Notes under the pieces: model-generated
Database searches by the model: none
What the model was told of the DNA's origin: nothing
Seen by the model: only the letters and a program-made list of their open reading frames with translations
Position numbers and translations under genes: made by a program
NCBI GenBank assembly: GCA_963781805.1
Contig: CAWAHF010000004.1
Coordinates: 3,782,001 to 3,846,000 of the forward strand
Reading direction: 5' to 3'
DNA: 64,000 nt
From: JAFGPL01 sp963781805
GTDB lineage: Bacteria > Bacteroidota > Bacteroidia > Bacteroidales > UBA10428
Shown here: in pieces, positions 1 through 9,649 of the stretch
How positions within the stretch are numbered: position 1 is the stretch's first letter
Layout of the letters: each line of letters opens with the position of its first letter

Positions 1-1440
1 CAGGCTCTTTATTAAGGGGGAGTTCACACTGCTAAAATTGAACAATAATTTTAACTATTATTCTATACACTTCAATAATTTTCAAAATTTATTTCAGTCA
101 CGAAAAGCATTCCCCCTTAAAAAAGGGGGATAGGGGTTGGGTTGTATCATGGAAATTTTCGACAATTCAAAATTTAATTACATTATAACCAAAGCCAATA
201 AATAATTCGCAAGCAATTCCCCCTTAACAAAGGGGGATAGGGGGTTGTATCATGAAAATAGAATATAATTCAAAATTTAATTACCAGATAACTAAAGCCA
301 ATAAATAATACGCTAGCCATTCCCCCTTAAAAAAGGGGGCCAGGGGGTTGTGCTATGAAAATATTCTATAATCCAAAATTAAAGTATCTTTCCCGAAAGC
401 TTAGAAATCAAAGCACCCTGTCTGAGATTAAAAGATAGCATATAACATTTGACAAAAAACCGGTAGAGACAACCCCCCGCCCCCCCTTGCTAAGGGGGAG
501 TTCACGCTACTAATTTTAAACAATGATTTTAATTATTATTCAGGAAAGTTCAATATTATCCAGTGTTTTTACCCTCACGAAAAGCATTCCCCCTTAGCAA
601 AGGGGGATAGGGGGTTGTGCCTTGAGTACATACAATCCAAAATTAAAATGTCTGTCCCGAAAACACAGAAATGAAAGCGCCTTACCAGAGATTAAAAGAT
701 AATGTGTTACAATTGATAACAAACCGGTAGAGACAACCCCCCGCCCCCTTTAGTAAGGGGGAGTTCACGCAGCTAAAATTGAACAATAATTTTAACTATT
801 ATTCTATACACTTCAATAATTTTCAAAATTTATTTCAGTCACGAAAAGCATTCCCCCTTAAAAAAGGGGGATAGGGGTTGTGCCTTGAGTACATACAATC
901 CAAAATTAAAATGTCTGTCCCGAAAACACAGAAATGAAAGCACCCTACCAGAGATTAAAAGATAATGTGGTACAATTGATAACAAACCGGGATAAACAAC
1001 CCCCCGCCCCCCTTTGCTAAGGGGGAGTTCACGCTACTAATTTTAAACAATGATTTTAATTATTATTCAGGAAAGTTCAATATTATCCAATGTTTTTACC
1101 CTCACGAAAGCCATTCCCCCTTAGCAAAGGGGGATAGGGGGTTGTGCCTTGAGTACATACAATCCAAAATTAAAATGTCTTTCCCGAAAGCATAGAAATG
1201 AAAGCGCCTTACCAGAGATTAAAAGATAATGTGTTACAATTGATAACAAACCGGGAGAGACAACCCCCCGCCCCTCCCGTCAGAATAGCCGGGACAGGCT
1301 CTTTTCTAAGGGGGAGTTCACGCTACTAATTTTAAACAATGATTTTAATTATTATTCAGGAAAGTTCAATATTATCCAATGTTTTTACCCTCACGAAAGC
1401 CATTCCCCCTTAGCAAAGGGGGATAGCGGGTTGTGCCATG
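1..1440. repeat. Non-coding array of long tandem repeats
   Basis: No gene is visible here. The stretch is built of units starting with CATTCCCCCTTA followed by its partner AAGGGGG. Three copies near 108, 213 and 319 are spaced about 105 bases apart; later copies near 586, 851, 1111 and 1403 are spaced about 260-290 bases. Each long unit holds two C-run/G-run inverted repeats (CCCCCTT...AAGGGGG), a conserved AT-rich core, and near 1270 an extra short palindrome of the type CCCGtc...gCCGGGACAGGCT. The same units, in the same orientation, recur at 30.2-31.9 kb. I see no repeat-spacer organisation, so this is not CRISPR. Function unknown. Confidence 0.85.
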
Positions 1441-1559
1441 GGAATTAAAAAAATTATTGTTTTATATAAAGGCTGGAAGAATGAAAAGGCAGAAAGATGC
1501 TACTGAATTGTCTTATTATTCTATTGTTTCCATCTTCCATCCTTCCAAATCTCATTTAT

Positions 1560-2273
1560 TTATATTTTCAATCCGCTAATCAACTTATATTCTTTCGAAT
1601 TAAAACCATATTGCGAAGAGACATACGATTTTACACGCTGTGCACGTTCCGAAAGGTCATTGTAGGCGGCAGTACGTTGTTTCCGTGCATCGTTTAATTT
1701 CTGAAATGCGGCAGCAACCTTATTGTTTGTGTCATTCAGTTTCGAACTTAATGCGTTTAGATTTTCCAGTGTAATGGAAGGATTCGATGTAGTGTACCCG
1801 TTACATTGCGCCACTGTGGATACAAGGTCTTTAAAAAACTGCGTTTTCGATCCGAACGACCGTTGTGAACGCGAATTATGATCTTCCGTTTCTCCATTGT
1901 CACCTGTTGTCGAAGGTTTGATTAACCTGGTGCTTCGAAACTTTTTCACAATGGAAGATACCTGCACATACTCGGGTGTATTTTTACCATATTGCGCAAT
2001 TACAGCCTTAAGAATAGGTGAAAGAATAAAATCCACTGAATTGCTATCCGATTTGAAAAGATCCTGTCTTTCTTTCACTGCTGTGCGGAATAAACTTGTA
2101 TTCACGGCAACATCTGCATTTAGCGATTCGATGCTGCCGGTAAGAGTCTTCAACGACTCCGGCTTCTCCTCCTCACGCGGAGGATCATAGTTCTGAAAAC
2201 CTTCGACATAGGATACCATGTCGTTTCCGTTTTTTAATCTCGCTCCATAAGAGCTTTCATGGTTGGTTGGCAT
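1560..2273 (-). CDS. Hypothetical protein, 237 aa
   Basis: I do not recognise a family. The protein is hydrophilic and lacks a signal peptide or membrane segment. The middle (about residues 75-145) is Ser/Asn/Arg-rich. The last third (about 155-230) is rich in Asn, Ala, Lys and Gln in a pattern suggesting long helices. It stands alone between the repeat array and a non-coding region, and its orientation is opposite to the polysaccharide locus. Codon usage and length argue for a real gene; its role cannot be guessed from context. Confidence 0.6.
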   Translation of the reverse strand: MPTNHESSYGARLKNGNDMVSYVEGFQNYDPPREEEKPESLKTLTGSIESLNADVAVNTSLFRTAVKERQDLFKSDSNSVDFILSPILKAVIAQYGKNTPEYVQVSSIVKKFRSTRLIKPSTTGDNGETEDHNSRSQRSFGSKTQFFKDLVSTVAQCNGYTTSNPSITLENLNALSSKLNDTNNKVAAAFQKLNDARKQRTAAYNDLSERAQRVKSYVSSQYGFNSKEYKLISGLKI

Positions 2274-2418
2274 AACTTTAGATGTTAATTGTTAAACAAA
2301 ATAGTAACGAAACATAAAAAACAAAAATTGTGCCTGAGTTGGAATTACCTGTATATGACTTAATTTGTTTTAATTACCCATAAAAATATGATGTTTCATA
2401 CCAGGACAAGACCTGTTG

Positions 2419-2632
2419 TGTGTTAAACAAGAATGAAAGTGTATTAAACAAGAAGGCCTATGTATTAATCAATATTAAGAGTGAATAGAGCAAGAAAGCC
2501 AGTGACATAAACAAGATATATAGTGGTATAAATAAGATTACCAGAAATTATAAATAAGGTTGCCTGTGACTTAATTAAGATTGACCAGGATACAAAAAAG
2601 ATTGAATAAGACTTAAAAATGATTGACCACAA
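2419..2632. repeat. Degenerate 21-22 nt tandem repeats
   Basis: About ten consecutive units share the pattern TGTATTAAACAAGA followed by seven variable bases. Units start at 2419, 2440, 2461, 2482, 2503 and 2524 with exact 21-base steps, then continue at 2545, 2567, 2589 and 2611 with steps of about 22. The rest of the 722-base gene-free stretch 2274-2995 shows nothing I can name. A minus-strand reading frame through the units (2465-2662) shows a seven-residue hydrophobic periodicity, but that follows from the 21-base period and I do not treat it as a gene. Twenty-one bases is close to two DNA helical turns. Confidence 0.75.
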
Positions 2633-2995
2633 CACAGGCAATAATGACCGGGGAAAGAACAAAAATGATAATGAAACAAAAAAATTTGGCTTTGGAACAT
2701 AAAAGCAGACCCAGCTATAAGATAAGTTTTCAGCGCAGGTAAAAAAAGTTTGGTTTATTCGAAAACATTGGCTGTGTTACCGAAAATTATTTACTAAAAA
2801 CATTTAAATTAATAACTCCGGATAATTTTTGCACTCCGGGAGTAAATAAGCTCTTACCTGCTTAACAGTAACTTGATAAGGCTGATTTGGTTAAAACCAG
2901 TATTACTTATCGAAAATTCATAAAACAGGTTAGATTGTGCAAATAAGAAATTGAAATACCTTTACAATTACGTTTAAATTAAAACATATATAAAA

Positions 2996-4129
2996 ATGGC
3001 TATAAATGTTTTTGTACCAAAATTTCATACGGATGAAATACTGGAAGAAATCAGAGAATGTCTTGACAAAGGCTGGACAGGGCTGGGTTTTAAAACAGTA
3101 GCTTTCGAAGATGCATGGAAAAAATATACCAGATTGCCTTATGCTCATTTTGTAAACTCAAATACCTCCGGACTGCACCTTGCCGTTTTTGTACTTAAAA
3201 ACAAATTTGGATGGAATGAGGGGGATGAGGTGATTTCAACACCTCTCACTTTTGTTTCAACGAACCATGCCATCTTATACGAACGGCTAAAGCCTGTGTT
3301 TGCCGATGTTGATGAATATCTTTGCCTCGATCCGCTGGATATAGAAAGAAAAATAACATCACGTACCAGGGCAGTTATGTACGTTGGCATGGGTGGAAAT
3401 ACCGGTAAACTGAACCAGGTAGCAGAGCTTTGTAAAAAACACAACCTGAAACTTATACTTGACGCAGCCCATATGGCAGGTACAAAGTACCATGGAAAGC
3501 ACGTCGGGAGCGAAGCAGATGTTGCGGTTTTCAGTTTTCAGGCGGTTAAAAATTTACCAACAGCCGATGCGGGAATGATATGTTTTAAGGATGAAGCATT
3601 GGATAATTGGGTGCGCAAATTAAGCTGGCTGGGAATATCAAAAGATACATATGCCCGCTTTAATAAAAATGAAGGCAGTTATAAGTGGAGATATGATGTA
3701 CCAGATGTAGGTTTCAAATATCATGGGAACAGTATTATTGCCTCTATTGGTCTTGTGCAGTTAAAATACCTTGATGAAGATAACAGAACAAGAAATAAAC
3801 TGGCTGAACTTTATAATGAATTATTAGCCAGCAGTAAAAATATTAAAACGATACCAATTGCGCCAGATTGCTATTCGGCCAGACATCTCTATCAGATAAT
3901 CGTTGATAACAGAGATGATATCATGTTGGAGTTTTATAACAATGATATATATCCTGGGGTACATTATTGGGATAATACTAATTACTCGATGTATGATTAT
4001 GCAAAAGATACGTGTCCCAGAATAAAAAAGGTTTCGGAAAGTGTAATTTCTTTACCATTGCACCTCAATTTGACTGAAAAAGATATAAATTTTATTGTTG
4101 AAGTTTTAAAAAAGTCCATATCTAAATAG
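2996..4129 (+). CDS. DegT/DnrJ/EryC1/StrS-family sugar aminotransferase
   Basis: PLP-dependent enzyme of 377 aa that would transfer an amino group from glutamate to a keto-sugar nucleotide, giving an amino sugar for the surface polysaccharide. Family features are visible: the segment DAAHMAGT around 156-163 (Asp156 binding the pyridine nitrogen) and FSFQAVKNLPTADAGM with the Schiff-base Lys at about 185. Length is normal for the family. It is the first gene of the plus-strand polysaccharide locus and is followed after 14 bases by an acyltransferase gene, a common pairing for making N-acylated amino sugars. The substrate sugar is not predictable, because no nucleotide-sugar dehydratase lies in the window. 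Confidence 0.9.
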   Translation: MAINVFVPKFHTDEILEEIRECLDKGWTGLGFKTVAFEDAWKKYTRLPYAHFVNSNTSGLHLAVFVLKNKFGWNEGDEVISTPLTFVSTNHAILYERLKPVFADVDEYLCLDPLDIERKITSRTRAVMYVGMGGNTGKLNQVAELCKKHNLKLILDAAHMAGTKYHGKHVGSEADVAVFSFQAVKNLPTADAGMICFKDEALDNWVRKLSWLGISKDTYARFNKNEGSYKWRYDVPDVGFKYHGNSIIASIGLVQLKYLDEDNRTRNKLAELYNELLASSKNIKTIPIAPDCYSARHLYQIIVDNRDDIMLEFYNNDIYPGVHYWDNTNYSMYDYAKDTCPRIKKVSESVISLPLHLNLTEKDINFIVEVLKKSISK

Positions 4130-4143
4130 TTGGAGTTATCAGA

Positions 4144-4704
4144 TTGGGTATTCGAAAAAAAATATTATTCCAGCCTAAAACCTATATTGATTTATTACGA
4201 TTTTCTGTTCGTAAAAAAATATGGGGATTTCATAATGCAATCCTGATGTTTAAGACATTGCATAAGGAATCAATTATACCAGTTCTTAAGGCAAACGGGG
4301 CAATAATCGGTTCAAAATGTGATATTGAAACCGGTTTGACTTTTCATAATTGTAAGTCATTTAAAAACCTTGTTATTGGAAACAATAGCCATATCGGGAA
4401 GGATTGCTTTTTTGATTTACGGGACAATATAATCATTGGAGATAATGTAGTTATATCAATGCAATGCAGCTTTATTACACATATTGATTTAAGTTTTTCT
4501 CCGTTATCAAAGAAGTTTCCGGCTACTTCAGCTCCAATAGTCATTAACAATAATTGTTATGTTGGAGTACGAACTACTATATTAATGGGAGTTAATATTT
4601 ACTTAAATGCATTCATTGCGGCAGGATCACTTGTAAATAAAAATGTAGAAGAAAGTTCACTTGTTGGAGGTGTTCCTGCTAAATTAATTAAAAAATTAAA
4701 TTGA
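4144..4704 (+). CDS. Hexapeptide-repeat acyltransferase (LbH), TTG start
   Basis: 186 aa. The C-terminal two thirds have left-handed beta-helix hexapeptide periodicity (IGSKCDIETG, IGNNSHIGKD, IIGDNVVI, NNCYVGVRTTILMG) and the usual end GGVPAKLIKKL, as in O-acetyl/N-acyl transferases. The reading frame opens with TTG at 4144, preceded by GGAG at a suitable distance (about 4133); no in-frame ATG lies near the N-terminus, so TTG is preferred. It follows the aminotransferase by 14 bases and abuts the next gene (TGA then ATG), so the three are probably co-transcribed. Likely job: acetylating or acylating a sugar of the glycan, perhaps the product of the neighbouring aminotransferase. Confidence 0.85.
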   Translation: MGIRKKILFQPKTYIDLLRFSVRKKIWGFHNAILMFKTLHKESIIPVLKANGAIIGSKCDIETGLTFHNCKSFKNLVIGNNSHIGKDCFFDLRDNIIIGDNVVISMQCSFITHIDLSFSPLSKKFPATSAPIVINNNCYVGVRTTILMGVNIYLNAFIAAGSLVNKNVEESSLVGGVPAKLIKKLN

Positions 4705-5826
4705 ATGTCAAAATTAACCATTGGTCAAAATCAAGAATACTGGACAAATGAGTGGGAAAATTTAAGTATAGAAAGTGAAATTCACATGTGGGATTTTTTT
4801 GGATGCAGACCATGGATATTAAAGTATGTACCAAGATATGGGAAAGTAGTTGAAGCAGGATGTGGCCTGGGACGCTATGTTTTTTTCCTTAAGAAACTGG
4901 GGATAGATATCGAAGGAATAGATTTTTCAGGAGAAACGATTGAACATTTAATTAAATGGAAAAATGAAAATGATTTTGATATCACATTTAAGGAAGGTGA
5001 TGTAACTAACTTGCCTTATGGTGATAACAGTATCAGCGGATATTTATCATTCGGAGTAATTGAGCATTTTATTGAAGGACCTCAAAATGCGCTTAATGAA
5101 GCATTTAGGGTGCTAAAGCCGGGAGGTATAACTATTATTACAACCCCTTCAAAAAGCTGGACATATTATTATCTGAGGATAAGAAAAAAAATTAGAAATA
5201 TTGTAAAACTTTTACTAGGAAAGAAAATTAAAAAGCCAATATTTTTTCAATATTGGTATACTGCAAAACAATTAAAAAAATTTGCTGAAAAAACGGGTTT
5301 CAATGTAATCAGATATGATACAACGGATATGCTCTATACGTTTTATGAATTTTATAGGGCTAAAAAAAAATCTATTAAAAACAGGAAATGGGTCTTTAAA
5401 TTATCTCAACTATTAGATAAATCTTTTGTCAGGAAATGGGGGGCACAATCAGTTTTAATTGCTATGAAACCCGAACAAACGTTATGCTGTTTTTTTTGTG
5501 GAGAAAATACAGCTTCAATTGAATCATTAAAAGAATATGATGTGCCGGTTTCCAAAAATTGCATGAAAAAGGAAATTGTTAATTTTTATAAAAAATCTGC
5601 TTCTCCTCCATATTATCATACACCTTACTTTGTTGAACCTGAGATTTCAAAGCCAATCGAAAAGGAATGTGAATTTTCTAAAGAGAAATATAAATCTGAT
5701 AAATTATTTGAACAATATGGATTTTCAACAGCTGTTAACCCTGCATTACTGAAAAACCCCGAGGTTAATATTAAACTGGCAAATACAAGCATTAAGGCGA
5801 TTTGGAGAGAAAGGAGAAACAATTAA
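4705..5826 (+). CDS. Class I SAM-dependent methyltransferase with unusual C-terminal extension
   Basis: 373 aa. The N-terminal half is a class I methyltransferase: motif I VVEAGCGLGRYV near residues 49-60, acidic motif II EGIDFS, and a motif resembling SFGVIEHFIEGPQNAL as in the Methyltransf_11/25 groups. It probably methylates a sugar or lipid-linked intermediate. After about residue 250 the protein continues for some 120 residues that are not part of the fold. This part starts with a cysteine cluster (CCFFCGE) and then has Pro/Tyr/Lys-rich sequence. The start codon directly follows the stop of the acyltransferase gene; the flippase gene begins one base after this gene's stop. The function of the tail is unknown. 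Confidence 0.85.
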   Translation: MSKLTIGQNQEYWTNEWENLSIESEIHMWDFFGCRPWILKYVPRYGKVVEAGCGLGRYVFFLKKLGIDIEGIDFSGETIEHLIKWKNENDFDITFKEGDVTNLPYGDNSISGYLSFGVIEHFIEGPQNALNEAFRVLKPGGITIITTPSKSWTYYYLRIRKKIRNIVKLLLGKKIKKPIFFQYWYTAKQLKKFAEKTGFNVIRYDTTDMLYTFYEFYRAKKKSIKNRKWVFKLSQLLDKSFVRKWGAQSVLIAMKPEQTLCCFFCGENTASIESLKEYDVPVSKNCMKKEIVNFYKKSASPPYYHTPYFVEPEISKPIEKECEFSKEKYKSDKLFEQYGFSTAVNPALLKNPEVNIKLANTSIKAIWRERRNN

Positions 5827-5827
5827 T

Positions 5828-7291
5828 ATGGAGTTAAAGAAATTAGTTAAAAATACCTCATTTCTTGTTTTTTCGAAATCTGTTCAATTCATCCTTGGGA
5901 TTATACGCTCAAAACTGGCCGCCATTTTTATTGGGACCACAGGAGTTGGTATAACCACACAAGTTAGTTTTCTTACTACCATGATCTCAAACCTGGCATT
6001 ATTTAGCATGAATGATGGATTGGTAAACCAGGTTGCCAGGAATAAAGAAAATACGGATTTTACTGCAACATTGAAAGAATTAATGAAATCGTATGCAGTA
6101 TTAATATCTTTTACAATAATTCTTGCACTTACAGTTTGCCTTTTATTTGCTAAAAAATTAACCGTTTTTTTCCTTGGGGATGAAGAATATATTATTTACT
6201 ACCTGGTTGGAGTAACATGTATACCGATTGTTATCCTCAATAGTTTTTCTTTTGCGATATTAAAAAGTTACAAAGCCACAAAACTTATTTCAAACTCAAA
6301 TATCTTAAGTTCAGTTATAGGACTAATAGTATATATACCATTAATTTATTTTTATAAAATACCGGGAGCTGTAATCTCAGTCGCCATAAATTTTATGGTG
6401 GTCTTAGTTATTAACAATTACCAGGCTCGTACAAAGATTTTAAAAAACATCGGGGTAAAATTTAAGGAATTGTTTTATGCAAAAGCAAAAAAAACTCATT
6501 TTAAAGAACTTTTATACTTTGCTTTTTTTGGTGCAACAACTGGCCTAGTATTGCTAATTTCCGAAAGCATTTGTAGATCAGCAGTGGTAAATATATTAGG
6601 CATTTCTAAAATGGGTATTTACAGCCCGATTACCTCATGGAGTGGTTTATTTACAGGGTTTATTATACCCTCCTTAAGTGTGTACCTGTTTCCTCGATTC
6701 AGTGAATGTAAATCCAATGCAGAGATATCGGGAATTTTAAACGATACTTTAAGATTAGTTAGCTTTATTATGATACCGGTATTATTTCTGGCTATACCTT
6801 TTCGAAATATTATAATTCCGATATTTTATTCCAAAGAATTTTTAGAGGCAGGTATTTATTTACCCTGGCATTTTCTGGGATTACTTTTTTATATGTGGTG
6901 GTATCCTATGACTCAGGTACTCACGCCTACAGGGAAAATAAAAATTCATGGCATATTTATTATAGCTATGTCAGCTATTAATGTAGCAGTTGTCTATATT
7001 TTTGTCCCTATTTTTGGATTATATGGATGGATGCTAAAATTTATTTTTAGTCCTGTACTTTTTTCTTGTGTTTATTTTATTTATATAAAAAGAATATACA
7101 GGTTTAATCTTGCCAGAAAAAATATTTTACTTATGCTTTTTGTATTACTGGTCACTTTAATTTTAGTAGCTCTTGACAAATTCCAGATTAAATACTTAAT
7201 TACACTTTTGTCATTAGGATTTAGTGTTATTTTCTTAACAAAATTAGAGAGAAAATATATAATAAATAAAATCAAGTCATTTAGAAATTGA
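5828..7291 (+). CDS. wzx: Wzx-type polysaccharide flippase (O-antigen translocase)
   Basis: 487 aa, very hydrophobic, with about a dozen membrane segments. The N-terminus (LVKNTSFLVFSKSVQFILGI, then RSKLAAIFIGTTGVGI) matches the start of MATE/MVF-like O-antigen translocases of the Wzx group. It would move undecaprenyl-linked repeat units from the cytoplasmic to the periplasmic face of the inner membrane. Together with the Wzy-like gene just downstream it defines the locus as Wzx/Wzy-dependent. It starts one base after the methyltransferase gene. Symbol by role rather than by orthology. Confidence 0.88.
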   Translation: MELKKLVKNTSFLVFSKSVQFILGIIRSKLAAIFIGTTGVGITTQVSFLTTMISNLALFSMNDGLVNQVARNKENTDFTATLKELMKSYAVLISFTIILALTVCLLFAKKLTVFFLGDEEYIIYYLVGVTCIPIVILNSFSFAILKSYKATKLISNSNILSSVIGLIVYIPLIYFYKIPGAVISVAINFMVVLVINNYQARTKILKNIGVKFKELFYAKAKKTHFKELLYFAFFGATTGLVLLISESICRSAVVNILGISKMGIYSPITSWSGLFTGFIIPSLSVYLFPRFSECKSNAEISGILNDTLRLVSFIMIPVLFLAIPFRNIIIPIFYSKEFLEAGIYLPWHFLGLLFYMWWYPMTQVLTPTGKIKIHGIFIIAMSAINVAVVYIFVPIFGLYGWMLKFIFSPVLFSCVYFIYIKRIYRFNLARKNILLMLFVLLVTLILVALDKFQIKYLITLLSLGFSVIFLTKLERKYIINKIKSFRN

Positions 7292-7335
7292 ATTCTTGAT
7301 CTCTTGGGTATTAATATTTATATTTCTTAAAATAG

Positions 7336-8688
7336 ATGAACAAACGTCCTAAATTGATTGATTATTTATTTTGGATTACCCTGATTTTATTTACTAATCC
7401 GGGAGGAATTCAACAGGCCTTTAATATTCAGGAAGTTTACGAGTCAATTAATTTAAATGATTTTTTATTTGTTATATTAACCCTGTTGTACTTATTGGTT
7501 CCAAAACGTAATACTTTTCCATTACCTCTGAACAAAAATTTAAAATTTGCACTTTTAATTTTTATTGCTTATTATTTTATAATTTTCGGATATCTTACTC
7601 CTCTGGTATTAGATCCCAAGACTAATGTTACCTTCAACTTTATTAAATTAAGATATAGTCTTTATTGTTACTCTCTTTTTTTCTATGCATACCTATTTTG
7701 GAAGCGATCATGGACATTGTTTATTAGAGTATACTTATACTCGAGTATTCTTATCCTGCTATTATTTTTTCAGTCGTTATTTTCGAACTGGCAATTTCTT
7801 CCGATTGAAATTGTATCCAGGGGATTTATAGAAGTTAACCGTAATGTGCTTAAATCTTATGGATTTATGCCATGGCTTACGTCATTCGGAGTTATATTGA
7901 TTGTGTTTAATATTAAAACAAAGTATAGATTTCTTACAATAACAGGTTTTATTCTCATGAATCTTGCATGGATAGTATCTCTTACCCGTCGTTATATTTT
8001 CGGATTAATTATTTGTTTTATAATAGCCTATATTCTATATAATTATATTAAAAAAGGCAATTTAAATAATTTTTTCCTGATAGTTGGTCGAATTCTGATT
8101 TCGCTTATTTTATTGATTTATTTACTTCATTTTACTTTTCCAACCTATGTGCAAGCAAATTTAAAAGTTATAAAAAGTACTCTCCATGTCATACGCTATG
8201 GTGAAAATATTACCGGTCAAAAGGATGAAAGGTTAAATTTAATTGGGCGCAGTACAATCATGCAGGAATTTAAAAAATCCCCTCTCTTTGGGACCGGATT
8301 TAACAATAAATGGAGAACCAAGGAAGGTGATGAAGCAGGTTTTGAAGCCTCCGATTATCCTTTTCAGGCAGCTTTAGCAATGGCAGGTCTTTTGGGTTTG
8401 CTTGTTTTTTTACCGTTTTACATATATCTTATTAAAATGCTGGTATTTGATATTAATTTTATAAGAAGATTTAAAATAAAATTTAATCACAATTTATCCT
8501 TCTTGCTTTTATCTTTTATCCTGTTTCTGGGCTATACGCTTATACAATATATGAACTGGTTCATACCTCTTTCAAACGGGGGCACTTCTGAGTCCTTTTT
8601 TGTATGCTGTGCCTTTTATATTGGTACCAGAGAATTGTTTTACCAGAACTACAAAGAAAAAAAATTATTTATACATGGTACAGAATGA
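7336..8688 (+). CDS. wzy: Wzy-like O-antigen polymerase / ligase-family membrane protein
   Basis: 450 aa with roughly ten or more hydrophobic segments and a large loop in the second half. The loop holds a segment (SPLFGTGFNNKW) typical of the Wzy_C / O-antigen ligase superfamily, followed by an acidic stretch and further membrane segments. Expected role is periplasmic polymerisation of the repeat units flipped by the preceding Wzx. Such proteins are poorly conserved, so polymerase versus ligase cannot be separated by sequence alone; adjacency to the flippase favours polymerase. Its 3' end overlaps the next gene by 14 bases. Confidence 0.78.
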   Translation: MNKRPKLIDYLFWITLILFTNPGGIQQAFNIQEVYESINLNDFLFVILTLLYLLVPKRNTFPLPLNKNLKFALLIFIAYYFIIFGYLTPLVLDPKTNVTFNFIKLRYSLYCYSLFFYAYLFWKRSWTLFIRVYLYSSILILLLFFQSLFSNWQFLPIEIVSRGFIEVNRNVLKSYGFMPWLTSFGVILIVFNIKTKYRFLTITGFILMNLAWIVSLTRRYIFGLIICFIIAYILYNYIKKGNLNNFFLIVGRILISLILLIYLLHFTFPTYVQANLKVIKSTLHVIRYGENITGQKDERLNLIGRSTIMQEFKKSPLFGTGFNNKWRTKEGDEAGFEASDYPFQAALAMAGLLGLLVFLPFYIYLIKMLVFDINFIRRFKIKFNHNLSFLLLSFILFLGYTLIQYMNWFIPLSNGGTSESFFVCCAFYIGTRELFYQNYKEKKLFIHGTE

Positions 8689-9649
8689 TAAATTAATCGT
8701 AATTATTACAATAAATTTTAATCAAAGCAACTATTCATTAAGTTGCCTTGATTCACTTTTGAATTTGGAGTATGGTAATTTTATTGTATTAATAGTAGAT
8801 AATGGATCAATCTTCGAAAACTATAATGAATTGAAAAGTAATCTTCCTGATGATCCGAGAATTCACCTGATACCACTTGAAAAAAACAGGGGTTATTGTG
8901 GTGGAGTTAATTTTGCACTTAAAGAAGGAATTAAATATAATCCTGAGTATTTTCTGATTATGAACAATGATACTATTATTGATAAAATGGCAGCTAATGA
9001 ATTAGTTCAGACTTGCAATAAGTATAATAATAAAGCTATCGTGTCAGGTAAAGTTTATAATTATGACGAGCCCAAAAAAATTCAACAATTAGGAGCTGTA
9101 TTTATAAGTGAAAGATTTCTGAGATATAAACCAGTCGGGCTAAATGAAATGGACTTTGGTCAACATGATCAGGAAAAAATTCGGGACATGATGGATGACG
9201 TTTTTTGGCTGTTTCCTCTTAAACTTTATCATGATATTGGAGGGTATTCTGAATATTTTTGGTTTAATTCAGAGCAGGCTGATTTTGCTTTACGAGCAAA
9301 AAAACAAGGTTATTCTCTTGTTTATACGCCGGAAGCAAAAATATGGCATAAAGGCAGTGTTTCTTTAGGAGGAAGAGATTATAACCCTGCTTTGGCTTAC
9401 TGGACCGTACAAAGTACTTTATTATTGAAATTTCTAAACCTACCATTTTATAATTTCATGGTATGTTATTTTAGCAATCTTAAAAGTGTAATATCTACTT
9501 ATATTAAAACTATATTTTTTTACATTTTTAAAGGCACAAATCGATTAGACTATGCTGCTGCAAAATTCAGGGGATTTATGTATTTTAATTCATGGTTGAT
9601 CACAAGAAAGAAAAATGACGGAAAGAATCCCTTTTTAAACAAAATATGA
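8675..9649 (+). CDS. Family 2 glycosyltransferase (rhamnosyltransferase-like)
   Basis: GT-A fold enzyme, 324 aa from the chosen start. Motifs are clear: VIITINFNQSNYSLSCLDSL at the N-terminus, VDNGS, the donor-binding segment NRGYCGGVNFAL, the DxD-equivalent IMNNDT, and WHKGSVSLGG near the acceptor site, as in GT2 rhamnosyl-type transferases. The frame is open from 8600, but the ATG at 8675 gives the normal family N-terminus (MVQNDKLIVIITI). It also reduces the overlap with wzy from 89 to 14 bases, so I chose it. The gene ends in a 4-base ATGA overlap with the next one. Confidence 0.88.
   Translation: MVQNDKLIVIITINFNQSNYSLSCLDSLLNLEYGNFIVLIVDNGSIFENYNELKSNLPDDPRIHLIPLEKNRGYCGGVNFALKEGIKYNPEYFLIMNNDTIIDKMAANELVQTCNKYNNKAIVSGKVYNYDEPKKIQQLGAVFISERFLRYKPVGLNEMDFGQHDQEKIRDMMDDVFWLFPLKLYHDIGGYSEYFWFNSEQADFALRAKKQGYSLVYTPEAKIWHKGSVSLGGRDYNPALAYWTVQSTLLLKFLNLPFYNFMVCYFSNLKSVISTYIKTIFFYIFKGTNRLDYAAAKFRGFMYFNSWLITRKKNDGKNPFLNKI

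Noticed and set aside
1..1440. CRISPR array
   Set aside because: Units are hundreds of bases long and no short direct repeats with unique spacers or cas genes are present.
2465..2662. 65-codon minus-strand frame with seven-residue periodicity
   Set aside because: The period follows from the 21-base DNA repeat; no start signal or known relatives, very hydrophobic text.
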